Origin: Amorphophallus konjac
Taxonomy: Eukaryota > Streptophyta > Magnoliopsida > Alismatales > Araceae
Length of the DNA: 64,000 nt
Direction of reading: 5' to 3'
NCBI GenBank assembly: GCA_022559845.1
Contig: CM040125.1
Location: 289,526,200-289,590,199, forward strand
Shown: positions 35,249-46,275 of the stretch, in pieces
How the letters are laid out: each line of letters begins with the position of its first letter
How positions within the stretch are numbered: the first letter of the stretch is position 1
Notes under the pieces: model-generated
The model's input: the letters and a program-made list of their open reading frames with translations, nothing else
What the model was told of the DNA's origin: nothing
Databases searched by the model: none
Position numbers and translations under genes: made by a program

Positions 35249-36603
35249 AACGCCCTATCCAGGGGCGTTTATATACCATCTGACGACTACTCCAGTGGTC
35301 GTCCATTATTTATTCCAATTTAACAAAATTTCTAACTTCTGGAATTTTTTTATGAAACGCGCCTCAGACAGGGGCGTTAATTCAAAAATCACACCCTGGC
35401 ACAGGGCGTCAGTTCTGTAATAGACGACCTAAACAAGGTCGTGAATTCAAGAATTTACCAATTTTCAGATAATAAAATTTCAGAAAAAAAAGGTACATGA
35501 TCATGATAGGAAAAATAGCAGAATTTCACAAGTATACTCGTGCAATATATTAGATTCATGGTTACATAGATATTAAATTTTAAACGTGGGTATTTATTAA
35601 TTACATGTAATTGACGACTTCTGGGTAGGGCGTCGAAACAATAATTAGCGCCCTAGTGTGGGTCGCTTCTTTAAATTAGCGCCCTTGCCAAGGGCGTTTC
35701 TTTTTGAAATTACATAGAAACCATCTGAAACCACAATAAAACTATATGCATGCACGACCGATGATATTATTAAGATCTTTAGCTTGTTTGGGCTACGATC
35801 TTGAGAAAACCTACCTTGATTAAGATTAACTGGTGAACTGATGAAGGTTTGGAGAAGAAAGCGATGCTCTGTTCTCGAACAGAGATAACTTGCAGGAGAT
35901 GAAAGAGACAGAAGTCCTTGGTATGATGCAGCTGAAAGTAGGTTCCCCACCGATATAGAAGATTTGCCGTCTGTTCAGCAAGGAGGAAGGAGAGGAAGAC
36001 AACAGTCTTCACGTCCCTCCTGCAGGGAGAATATGGACGAGGCACTCGTTCTTCGGTCAAAAGGATGATTGTCTTCACAACACAGACAACCTGTATAGGA
36101 AGATGAGGAAGGAAAAGAACATCAACGTTCTTTCAACACACACAACAAGAAATAAAGAGGAAGAACATTACCTGTTCTTCACATCGATGACAGCAGCAGC
36201 AGATCGCCAAATAGCGAACAAGGGTTGATTTAGGAGGGTATTTATAGGAATTTTAGAATCCTAATAGGGTTAGAGTTATATTGGAAGTAATACTTCCATG
36301 ATAAAGTCCTTACTCTTTTCCATCTTCGATGTAGTTATCCAGAACTTGCTCTGGATAGACTCCTGGGTCGAACGAAACTCGAACTGAATTCACGCCTTAG
36401 GCTAGGTCGTGTGTTTTAATTGACGACGTTGTCCTAGTCGTTTCTTATTAAAAACGCGCCCAAGGTGAGGGTGTTTCCTTTCCTTTCCTTAATTTTATTT
36501 CCCGTCGTTTGAAATTTGACGCCCTAGTGTGTAGGCGTCCTTTTTAAATTAACGCCTTAGACAGAGGCGTTTCCTTTTGAATTAGCGCCTTGATAAAAGG
36601 CGT
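35249..36603. repeat. Dispersed hairpin motifs in LTRb of C
   Basis: The fourteen motifs of LTRa are repeated here at +4440 without visible change in arms. Confidence 0.9.
36239..36246 (-). promoter_or_regulatory. TATA box of LTRb (element C)
   Basis: The reverse complement is TATAAATA, identical in context to 31799-31806. Confidence 0.65.
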
Positions 36604-36716
36604 TATTTTCCTCTTGATTAATGATTTACTCATTTAGGCTCTTTGTCATCTATTTACTTAACTTTTATTTTAATTTGATCCCTTTTCAAAATCTTTATTT
36701 TTCCAGGGTTGCTACA

Positions 36717-36728
36717 CCCTCCCCCACT
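36717..36728 (-). other. Polypurine tract, second unit of element C
   Basis: The reverse complement is AGTGGGGGAGGG, inside LTRb. Confidence 0.85.
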
Positions 36729-36791
36729 TAAAAGAATTTGGTCCCCAAATTCCATAGTATATATATATGTGGAGAGTGTAGAGTATATACC

Positions 36792-37953
36792 TTAAAATAA
36801 TTCTGGAAATTGCTTCCTCATGAATTCTTCGGTCTCCCATGTGGCTTCATGATCGGAACTCTTATTCCATTGTACTTTTAGCATGGGAATAACCTTATTC
36901 CTTAGAGTACGTACTTCACGATCTAGTATCTTTATGGGCTTCTGTTCATATGTGAGATCCTTCTGGATAACTAAGTCTCCATGTTCAATAATATGTGATG
37001 GGTCGTGTACATATTTCTTCAACATAGATATGTGGAACACATTATGAACATCGGACAATTGAGGAGGCAATGTGATGTGATAAGCAACCTCGCCAACTCT
37101 TTCCAGTATCTCAAAGGGTCTAATGAATCTTGGTGTAAGCTTGCCCTTTAACACCAAATCTACGTATTCCACGCCCAGGCGATATCTTGAGAAATACATG
37201 ATCTCCAACTTGGAATTCAAGATCTCTCCTTCTTGTGTCAACATAAGCCTTTTGCCTAGACTGAGCAACTTGCAGTCTTCCTCAGATCAATTGTATTTTC
37301 TCGGTGGTATCCCTTACCATATCTGGACCTAGTAGTTGTTTCTCTCCAACTTCGTCCCAGCATAAGGGTGATCGGCAACTCCTTCCGTATAAGGCTTCGA
37401 AAGGTGCCATTTGGGTAATATATTGGGGCCTGATCCCATTTAGGAACCTCCTACCTTTCATCTTCTCGGTGCTAACTAAGTGCTTAGCATATCGAGATAA
37501 TCTAGAAAATTGGGCCTCGTACTCGGCCACTGTCAAGGACCGTTGCTTCAGTGTAGCAAATTCTGTAGCTTTCTTTTCCTGTACTCGGTCCGAAAAATAT
37601 TTAGCGTTGAAATGTTCAACGAATTCTTCCCAAGTAACTTGGTCTTGATTTAAAGTAGCTTCTATTGATTCCCACCAGCATCGGGCATCCCTTTCCAACT
37701 GAAAGGTAGCTAATAAGACTTTATCTTGCTCCGTGCACTGCATAACACGGAATATACGTTCCGTCTCCCTGATCCAGTGCTCTGCGTCGTCCGGATCAGT
37801 AGAACCCATGAATTTAGGCGGGTTCATGTTTTTAAAGACTTGGTGGAGACTCCCTGCTCGTTGTGCACCTCCCTGTGCTACTTGTTGCAGCACCTGGGTC
37901 ATGCCTTGAAGTGTACGCTGCATGTTGCGCCACTGAGCACGTTCGGCAGCCAT
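36792..37953 (-). pseudogene. Element C unit 2: Gag fused to integrase tail and chromodomain
   Basis: Same architecture, same Gag-integrase joint, same TGA (37282-37284) and same frameshift as unit 1. Only a few substitutions separate the two, for example an Ala/Thr change in the Gag (FATLKQR here, FAALKQR in unit 1) and a Thr/Ala change after the conserved WWESIE. This confirms that one deletion derivative was duplicated as a block. Confidence 0.9.
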
Positions 37954-38107
37954 CGTCCTACAATTACAATAACTAGATTAATACGTGATTTCATTTAGAA
38001 GCTAGCATTTCTATGTTAACTTTAACCCTTGGTTCTACCCAATCTCACTGGTTAAAGGTTTGAACCTATCCTTGGACTTGGGTTTTCCTAGGAATTGAAT
38101 ACCCTAG

Positions 38108-38119
38108 GCTCTGATACCA
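38108..38119 (-). other. Primer binding site, second unit of element C
   Basis: The reverse complement is TGGTATCAGAGC, seven bases from LTRc. Confidence 0.95.
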
Positions 38120-38126
38120 CAAAAAC

Positions 38127-41100
38127 TGTCACGCCCCGAGAGCGGAAGATACCCGGAGACGCGTGATGAGTTTATATCAATCATGTCAATCAGAGTATTA
38201 GTGTATTCGACACCAAAATCAGAGATGCGCAAAAGTAAAGATAACCCAATCCTTTATTCCTTCATAAGAATATGTCTATTACAAACCTTTGAAGTACTAA
38301 CTAAAATAAAGGAAAAATACAAGGTTGACTCAAGAAAATATGAAAAAGACTAGATAACACGGAAGAAGCTCTATCTCTTTCACTCTTGATTTTCCCCATC
38401 CGTTTGAGTTCCCTCATCGTCGGACTTACCTGAAAAGTAGGGAAAACACTAAGTGAGCGAACGCTCAGTAGGAAATTATATCTCAAGAACTAGCAATGGG
38501 TTTAAGTAATTACATCTTTCATGAATGCACTATAGCTATGCATGCTCGCATAAAACGACAAGATAGAGAGAGTGTATAACAATAAGATAGGTACGAGAAC
38601 TAGTCATGAACTTTCAAGAACTTATATCAAAAGATATCAAGATATTCAAGCAAGTGTATTCATCATGTCATGTTGGAATTTGACTATCACGTTCAAGCAT
38701 GCAAGTATGCAATTACCCCTTTTTCGGGTCACGCAAGTCATGTAATATCAAGTCAAGTACAAGTACAAGATTTGTGGAATGTGCAATCAAGCTAGTCATG
38801 CACTTCGGTATAATGCCAATACCGTGATCAATCAACTCCCATGGGCACAAGTACTTTCGGGTGCTCCTCCCAGGACCAGATCGGGCCCTATATGCGCAGG
38901 CATTAATCATGTATTTTAACATCCACTTTTGTGTATAGCCAATATGGAATTTCAAGAATAAAGCTTGTAGACATGTAGGATAAACTTGGATAGAATAGAG
39001 TCCAAAATATGACACTTGACATAGAATGGCGATAATAACGGTACAATCACGATTATCGATAAAACTAGGTTGAATTGGTTCCCTAACTTGGGTACCATGA
39101 CAAACAAGTATGGACATTCTTTATATAGAATTGAGGTCCATAAGAACATCAAGTTTAATATAGAATTGGAGTCTACAAGAACATCATAACAATGTTGATA
39201 TAGAGTTGGGGTTTACAAGAACATCATGACAATGTTGATATAGAATTGGGGTTTACAAGAACAGCATCAAATGGCATGATAACCTCATCCCATTAAGAGA
39301 ATTCTCATGATACACACTTTGCATAACATGAGGGCCGGTATACCATGTTTCTTTAGAGTGACATGGCAAAATAGTGTAATGGGTTTTTATGGTACAACCA
39401 GCTCAGTCGGCCTTGAGGGAATCCAAGGCTGCGAGGAGACTTACGGAGGTCTCTATGACTAACTCGCTAGTCCAAAGGAACGGAATGTCCAATGGAGAGC
39501 TTGTATGTCAATGAGAATTAAGGGGGTAACGTTAAAACATCATGAAACGTGGGACTATATTCACGGAGTGGAAATATAGTGCCAGATAATATCTATGTAT
39601 ATACATACAAAACCCTCGGTTGACAGTAATCAGTGGAAACAGTAATGCAGGAAAATAGCGACTTAGGTAAAGTCATTTTTAATAAAATTAACGCCTTATC
39701 CACGGGCGTTTATATACCATCTGACGACTACTCCAGTGGTCGTCCATTATTTATTCCAATTTAACAAAATTTCTAACTTCTGGAATTTTTTTATGAAACG
39801 CGCCTCAGACAGGGGCGTTAATTCAAAAATCACGCCCTGGCACAGGGCGTCAGATCTGTAATAGACGACCTAGACAAGGTCGTGAATTCAAGAATTTACC
39901 AATTTTCAGATAATAAAATTTCAGAAAAAAAAGGCACATGATCATGACAGGAAAAATAGCAGAATTTCACAGGTATACTCGTGCAATATATTAGATTCAT
40001 GGTTACATAGATATTAAATTTTAAACGTGGGTATTTATTAATTACATGTAATTGACGACTTCTGGGTAGGGCGTCGAAACAATAATTAGCGCCCTAGTGT
40101 GGGTCGCTTCTTTAAATTAGCGCCCTTGCCAAGGGCTTTTCTTTTTGAAATTACATAGAAACCATCTGAAACCACAATAAAACTATATGCATGCACGACC
40201 GATGATATTATTAAGATCTTAAGCTAGTTTGGGCTACGATCTTGAGAAAACCTACCTTGATTAAGATTAACTGGTGAACTAATGAAGGTTTGGAGAAGAA
40301 AATATTGCTCTGTTCTCGAACAGAGATAACTTGCAGGAGATGAAAGAGACAGAAGTCCTTGGTCTGATGCAGCTGAAAGTAGGTTCCCCACCGATACAGA
40401 AGCTTTGCCGTCTGTTCAGCAAGGAGGAAGGAGAGGAAGACAACAGTCTTCACGTCCCTCCTGCAGAGAGAATATGGACGAGGCACTCGTTCTTCGGTCA
40501 AAAGGATGACCATCTTCACAACACAGACAACCTGTATAGGAAGATGAGGAAGGAAAAGAACATCAACGTTCTTTCAACACACACAACCAGAAATAAAGAG
40601 GAAGAACATTACCTATTCTTCACGTCGATGACAGCAGCAGCAGATCGCCAAATAGCGATCAAGGGTTGATTTAGGAGGGTTTTTATAGGAATTTTAGAAT
40701 CCTAATAGGGTTAGAGTTATATTGGAAGTAATACTTCCATGATAAAGTCCTTACTCTTTTCCATCTTCGATGTAGTTATCCAGAACTTGCTCTGGATAGA
40801 CTCCTGGGTCGAACGAAACTCGAACTGAATTCACGCCTTAGGCTAGGTCGTGTGTTTTAATTGACGACGTTGTCCTAGTCGTTTCTTATTAAAAACGCGC
40901 CCAAGGTGAGGGCGTTTCCTTTCCTTTCCTTAATTTTATTTCCCGTCGTTTGAAATTTGACGCCCTAGTGTGTAGGCGTCCTTTTTAAATTAACGCCTTA
41001 GACAGAGTCGTTTCCTTTTGAATTAGCGCCTTGATAAAAGGCGTTATTTTCCTCTTGATTATTGATTTACTCATTTAGGCTCTTTGTCATCTATTTACTT

Positions 41101-41157
41101 ATCTTTTATTTTAATTTGATCCCTTTTCAAAATCTTTATTTTTCCAGGGTTGCTACA
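38127..41157 (-). repeat. LTRc of element C (outer right, 5' LTR)
   Basis: 3031 bp ending GCTACA at 41157. It is clearly more diverged than LTRa is from LTRb (for example near 38447, 38590, 38684, 38777, 39040, 39066, 39700). Hairpin motifs are present, with private changes in some arms and loops. Confidence 0.95.
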
Positions 41158-41162
41158 AAGGG
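41158..41162. repeat. Target site duplication of element C, right copy (AAGGG)
   Basis: Identical to 29242-29246. Confidence 0.9.
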
Positions 41163-42013
41163 GTTGCCATTCCAATCGTACTTGCGGTACGTGGGAGCTC
41201 CGACTGAGGAGGGAAACGGATGTCACGAAAATTAGGAACCGGGATATCAGCAAGGGATTGTGGGCCGACCCGCTTGTGAAGGAGGTCAAGTTGCTGCTGC
41301 ATGGCAGCCCACTGATCAAGAAGTTCCCATTCCCAGGATGGAGGAGGCAAAACTGGGAGGGTGGACCCGGTTTGAGGAGCTGAAGGATAGGTAGACGGAG
41401 GGGGTAGCCCGTAAGAGGGATAATGGGCCAAGGATGGGCCCATATCCGCATGGGCTAATTGAGCAGCCCATGCTTGGGATCATAAGAAGTCGGCAGGGCC
41501 TACAAGAGCCTGCGCCACTGGAGGGGTGGTCCCATAAGGATCCGCATAAGAAGATGAGAAAAGCGGGGTCTTCCCCTTATCGAGCATGTGCTGGGCCGAG
41601 CTAGAAGCTTGGCCCACCTCTGGATTGGTGAAGCGGAGGACCCTGGGCTGGACATGGGTAAGATCGATGGGAGTAACAGACGAGGCCCCTAGCCCACTAA
41701 CCAGAGACAAAGAAGTGGTGGCAGTAAGCCCGCCCTAAGGAGGAACTAAAGACGGGACATCCTGCCCCTGTATAGCCTGGCGGAGAATATGGAGCTGGGT
41801 AGGATCTAGATGGGCCATCATGTGGAGAATTTGATTGGCCGAATTATGAGTAGAAGAATCAGAATGGGAGGGTTGACTACCCTCAACAACAATGTTCGGA
41901 AGAGGAGGGGTGGACCCCTCTCTCCCCTGCACGGTCGTGACCCTAGACGGGTCCTCCAAGAGTCCCTGTAGAAGGGAGTCCTCGCGGGAGTAAGAGAAAT
42001 CGTAGGAAGACAT
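41158..42013 (-). pseudogene. Element D gag, N-terminal fragment right of the C insertion
   Basis: ATG at 42013 opens a low-complexity Ser/Pro-rich N-terminus (MSSYDFSYSREDSLLQ), followed by a helix-like segment (DPTQLHILRQAIQG) and the segment that leads into the Gag core near 41250-41158. In-frame stops at 41735-41737 (TAG) and 41480-41482 (TGA) and an indel near 41200 break it; all but the indel can be C-to-T changes. The core continues at 29246. Tat Gags often have such long variable N-termini. Assignment as gag rests mainly on the conserved downstream half and on position after the D primer site. Confidence 0.75.
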
Positions 42014-43271
42014 AGTGAGAGGGGAATCAAACAAGGTGTTGAGATATGAGATAAATAAGGAATTGCCCGTAGGAGAAGATCCTGTGGGTGTGAAGCAACT
42101 CCACATGCAACGATCACAAAAAGAAGAAGCAACACCTAGTAAGAACCTAAACAAAGATGACCAACAAAAATGGACACCCAAAGAGAAGAGAAGAGGCAAC
42201 CAATAGACAACCAAGTTGAAATGATGCATCAAAATTTTTATATGTTCCCCTTTAAGAACCTTAGTGAGTTAAATTATACGGAGGTTCTCTCAACAATAGG
42301 ATTCCTAGTAGGGGTGAAATGGGGACTTGGTTGACTGTAAGTGTACTCTCTCTCGCGGATGCAACCTAGACTCGGGGTGGTAAGGTACAACCTGCCCGGC
42401 CTCCGTGTGAGAATCCACGACTCACGGAGACTTACAGAGGTCCCGGATAAGGTCACCTAGTCGGATCCAAGAAATATGGAGACGAGAGGATCCCCTCCCA
42501 AGGTAGGAATGCAACTAGTATGATAAGAGATGTATGAACCTATGGGCATCGGAGTGCATGCAAATTCTAGCCTAAGTCTAGCAAACAATGATCAACTAGT
42601 AGCAGATATGACAATAATTATGCAAAGATCAGTGACTACCAGAGGAGATGAATAGCACCCAAAACAAGTATAGAATGATATGAAATAACACACAACTATA
42701 AATCTCGGGTGCACTGTAGCACAAAAACTACGGTCTGATGGGAGACTAGTCAGAGAAGGTAAACGGCCCTGGGAACGACCGCACAGTAACAGGGAGCAGT
42801 AAGCAAACAAAGACAGAATTAAACCAAACAAAATAGTAAAGACAACACGTACCTGAGTGAGCTGCACGGTCTGATGAACGACCGCAAACCCTTGGAAATG
42901 GCCCTTAGAGAACCGCAGAAAGTGGCAAATCCACAAAAATATAAAAAATGAAAATACACCTAAACAATACATGGTCTATCGTGTGACCGTGGGAATCCAG
43001 ACACGGCCCTAATAGGACCGCAGGGAGTAACAACCTCACAGAGATATCAACGACAGAAACAAAAGGAAAATCACACATGGGGCTGAGACCGGGCTAATAC
43101 GGTCTTTCGACAGGCCGCTGGAAGATGTAAACGGCCCTCAGAGGACAGTGCACAACCCCGGGAGTAGAAACCAGGAATGAACGAAATGACAAACCCAAGC
43201 AGACTAGGAACTAATCAAAATAGACAGGCAAGCAGGTCACCCAAATCAGAAGCACGATGGGCAGTAGGTGT
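42014..43271 (-). other. 5' untranslated leader of element D
   Basis: Lies between the primer site and the gag ATG. No coding signal. Holds seven hairpin motifs of the ACGGTCT...AGACCGC type between 42730 and 43150. Confidence 0.6.
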
Positions 43272-43287
43272 CCCACCTTGATCGCCA
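43272..43287 (-). other. Primer binding site candidate of element D
   Basis: The reverse complement is TGGCGATCAAGGTGGG, eight bases from the LTR inner end. It has the TGGCGA start seen at Tat primer sites; I cannot name the matching tRNA. Confidence 0.6.
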
Positions 43288-43295
43288 AAAAAGGG

Positions 43296-45167
43296 TGTAG
43301 ACAAGTTTTCCTTTCCCTAACTTCAAAAAAATATGTGTGAATGGATGCTAAAAAGGAAAAAGAGTGTGAATGTGTGTGTGAGTGATTAGCATGAAAAGAC
43401 TAATGATGCAAGCAACGAATCACTCACAAGCATGGACAGAACGTGATCGCCACCAAGGTATCGAATGCAAGGAAAGCACTACGTACCTTGGAAAGGGAGA
43501 AAGGATGAAGACACTCTCCCAATGAATGCAGCATTGGTACAGGAGGCAAACGATCCTGGGAAGACCATTGAGGGATGTAGACAGTCGAACGACAGACCGC
43601 CACCAACGCTGAAGAGTGACACGGGAAGAAGACCTGGCTAGTGCTTCAAACGGTCTGTAACAGGCCGCTAGCAGGAATTGGACGGTCAGTGGAAGACCGC
43701 GTACCCTTTCAGACGGACAGAGATAGACCGCGCAGAACCTCCAGATCCCAAACTGTGGAACTTATTCCTCCACCCTTCCAGCCAGCCAGAGGGGATGGGC
43801 CTCGTGCTAAAGCTTATGTTGACCTGCAAAACACATCCAATAACCAGAAAACACAACCCAAATTAGTTTTATGAAGTGTAATATCTATGAAACTGAATGG
43901 GAAACTAAACACATAAGATGGAATGGGGGATACCTGGGGGTTGGGTTTTTAACCCCTATGGGGCGTGAAAAATAGTGGGAAGGTGAGTAATATGAGGATG
44001 ACAGTGAAAAATGAGGGAGAAGTAGGGGAAAATGAACATGCAATGATGAATGGACAATAGAAATGACTAACTAAGACTCAAAGGAAACTCAAACGCAAGA
44101 CTACTCCCTGAAACCAAAGGCTTAATGGACGTGGAAAGCCTTCCTCCTTGGCTGAGATCCGCTCAAGAACTCGGCAGCACTTCGACGCAAATGCTGGATC
44201 TCCCTCCCTCGCGAGCTTGGACTATGGGTGTTATTTATAGACCCATGAAAGTCCACTCGAAATTGAGGGGTTTCCAGCGATAATTAGCGCGAGATTCTTT
44301 ATGATAAATCAGAGATAATATCACCAATTTTCTCCAGGATCAAATGAGACCTAATTTAGTTAAGAATCCACGGGAAAAAAGGTTGAACAATCAAGAGGTT
44401 TAATGACGGGTGGAGAGAGAAAAGCTAACCGAATCTAGGATTTCAGCCATATATGCGGTCGAACGATGGGCCGCCTACCATTATAAACGGTCCAATGCTA
44501 GACCTCCTATAAGGTGTCGATGGAAATTAATAAATAGATAAATAAAGCCATTTATCCCAAAGAACAGACCGACTGATCCGGCGTAGGACTCTTAGGAGAA
44601 AACGGTCCATCTATAGACCGCCCAACTATTCAAACGGCCCATTGCCAGACCGTGTACCTGGTGTCGGTGATAAATCAAAAAACAAGATAAATAGATAATT
44701 ATCTAAAAAATCAACCCATTTAGGACTCTGACCACTAAACGGTCTAATGATGAACCGTTCAACTTGAATAAACGGCCCAATGAAAGACCGTATATTGGGT
44801 TATCGGTGAAAATTCAGAAAATAGCCAATTAATCCAGGGATAAATCAGTGTAGGACTCTGAGTGATATAAATGGTCTGCAAAAAGGCCGCCCAACATCCC
44901 AAACGGTCTATCACTAGACCGCCGTTAGGCTGGGCGGTGGAAATTAATAAACAAATAGGATAAATAAGCCTATTTACCCTAAAGACCAAGTGGAATCAAG
45001 GCCAATTAAGCCCGAATTAGAGAGCAAACCTAACCAGGGAGGAAATATCCATAAAATCAGCCCAAAGACATGCCTAAAAATGGCTCAATGAGTAAGGGAC
45101 AACTTGAGGCATCAAAAATGAAGGTAAGAGAATGACCCTACTCAAAGGTAAAAAATGGGTGTCAACA
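43296..45167 (-). mobile_element. Element D: 5' LTR of a Tat-type gypsy element
   Basis: 1872 bp; on the minus strand it begins TGTTGACACCC at 45167 and ends GTCTACA at 43296, TG...CA bounded. A primer site and gag follow leftwards, fixing the orientation. It abuts a copia integrase at 45168, so D inserted in element I; the five bases 45168-45172 (ctacc) would be the right target duplication. D's pol and 3' LTR are not in the window, because A's insertion and the window edge intervene. Confidence 0.85.
44232..44239 (-). promoter_or_regulatory. TATA box of the element D LTR
   Basis: The reverse complement is TATAAATA in gtctataaataacaccc, about mid-LTR, which would start RNA near 44205. Confidence 0.6.
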
Positions 45168-45659
45168 CTACCGAGAAAGCTTTGGGCAGATGCCATTAAC
45201 ACTTGATGCTACATCATTAATAGAGCCCTGGTAAGACCGGCAACTTAATTGACTCCTTATGAAATTCTGAAAGGTAAGAAACCCTCTCTAGCTCATTTCA
45301 AGGTTTTCGGTTGTAAATATTTTGTTCATGTAAATTCCAAGAGAGACCTTGATAAGTTTGAACCCAAAAGTGAACCTGGAGTATTTCTAGGTTATTCTGA
45401 TCAGTCTAGAGCCTACATAATTTTTAATCTCAATTCTAAAGCTATAGAAGAGTCTCCTCATGTTGTCTTTGATGAGTCTTCAATTAGAACTGAAACTGAT
45501 TTATGCAGGGACAAGATTGTTGGAGTAATTCTGAAGAACAAAGAAGATCAAAATGCAGAGTCTGCTGAAGAACCTAAAGAATCTAGAACTCAGGGGGAGG
45601 TAAATGAGAAATCAGGTAATCAGGTCAATAACATTAAATTTCTTAGAGACTATCCCCTT
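45168..45659 (+). pseudogene. Element I: copia integrase C-terminal part (Sirevirus-like)
   Basis: The frame from 45168 reads LPRKLWADAINT, stop, CYIINRALVRPAT, stop, then LTPYEILKGKKPSLAHFKVF and GVFLGYSDQSRAYIIFN, the conserved end of Ty1/copia integrases. The wording around HVNSKRDLDKFEPKSEPG fits the Sirevirus branch. It is cut on the left by D's LTR and on the right, at the 12-bp duplication 45648-45659, by the LINE. It continues in frame with the reverse transcriptase at 52002. Two stops make it inactive. Confidence 0.85.
45648..45659. repeat. Target site duplication of the LINE, left copy
   Basis: GACTATCCCCTT, repeated at 51990-52001. It is followed by a T-run to 45667 that is the LINE poly(A) tail on the minus strand. 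Confidence 0.9.
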
Positions 45660-45795
45660 TTTTTTTTCAATCAACACCGGTCCTCAGAATCATCAACTAG
45701 TCGAGTGCATATCCCCCCAGTAGGAGAACATGTTCTCACTCCCCCAGGATGAAACTGTGGCCAAAGATTTTATTAGATTTTCTGAATAAAGGAGG

Positions 45796-45910
45796 TACAT
45801 GATCTTTGGGGCATTCCCCTGTCTGTACAAGTTGCCAAAGCTGGAAAAAGATACCAAAAATTCTATTTACAAAAATGAAAGGAATGCAAGCCTCCTTTAT
45901 CCAATTCTTC
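45796..45910 (-). repeat. LINE tail duplication, distal copy
   Basis: Matches 46158-46275 with few changes. It includes the end of ORF2 (reading PSFRFCK-stop in the proximal copy) plus the start of the 3' tail. The two copies are 362 bp apart. Confidence 0.9.
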
Positions 45911-45959
45911 TGCCCGATCACTTGTCTGGGACTGGGTACGTCGATGCCAGCATCTGGAT

Positions 45960-46140
45960 GCGTCAACGCTGTGTGAAGATAGCTTCTGAGGCTTCTTTCG
46001 GTTTAAAGCTTCAGGCAACCGCTGCGTCGACGTTGGTAGCTGGTGGCGTCGACGCTGTGTGAAGATAACCTGAAGATAGATTTCTGTCTTGGGCTTCTGG
46101 AGGCAAACGCGTCGACGCTGCACCCGAGTGGCGTTGACGC
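45960..46140. repeat. Five GCGTCGACGC-type palindromes between the LINE tail copies
   Basis: Exact GCGTCGACGC at 46046 and 46109; one-base variants GCGTCAACGC (45960), GCGTCGACGT (46024) and GCGTTGACGC (46131). They are dispersed in 180 bp with repeated tgtgtgaagata. Confidence 0.9.
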
Positions 46141-46157
46141 AGTTAGTGTGCGCGTGA

Positions 46158-46275
46158 TACATGATCTTTGGGGCATTCCCCTGTCTGTACAAGTTGCCAA
46201 AGCTGGGAAAAAATACCAAAAATTCTATTTACAAAAACGAAAGGAAGGCAAGCCTCCTTTGTCCATCCTATAAAC
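46158..46275 (-). repeat. LINE tail duplication, proximal copy
   Basis: Partner of 45796-45910. It contains the true ORF2 stop at 46225-46227. Confidence 0.9.

Larger units (their letters stand above)
33687..36716 (-). repeat. LTRb of element C (middle, shared by both units)
   Basis: 3030 bp. It serves as 5' LTR of unit 1 and 3' LTR of unit 2. It is nearly identical to LTRa over its length. Confidence 0.95.
29247..41157 (-). mobile_element. Element C: three-LTR tandem of a gag-only Tekay-like chromovirus
   Basis: Order on +: LTRa 29247-32276, internal 32277-33686, LTRb 33687-36716, internal 36717-38126, LTRc 38127-41157. The period is exactly 4440 bp. One AAGGG target duplication encloses the entire array, so it is one insertion later expanded by unequal LTR-LTR recombination. 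LTRa and LTRb differ at roughly ten places by eye; LTRc differs from both at more than two dozen. Each internal region is 1410 bp with PBS, polypurine tract and a gag-integrase fusion, but no protease, RT or RNase H, so the element depended on another element's enzymes. It interrupts the gag gene of element D. Confidence 0.95.
42730..44926. repeat. Dispersed ACGGTCT...AGACCGC hairpin motifs, leader and LTR of D
   Basis: About nineteen copies: near 42730, 42762, 42869, 42972, 43000, 43100, 43130 in the leader and 43580, 43650, 43681, 43712, 44456, 44488, 44610, 44634, 44738, 44771, 44873, 44908 in the LTR. Arms are 6-7 nt, loops 5-7 nt, often preceded by AAA. Well-formed examples are ACGGTCT-N6-AGACCGC at 44908 and ACGGTC-N8-GACCGC at 44611. 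Loops are unrelated in sequence. Confidence 0.9.

Noticed and set aside
45863..46219. 118-codon minus frame at the LINE tail as a separate gene
   Set aside because: It lies across the duplicated LINE tail and the palindromes and is explained by them.
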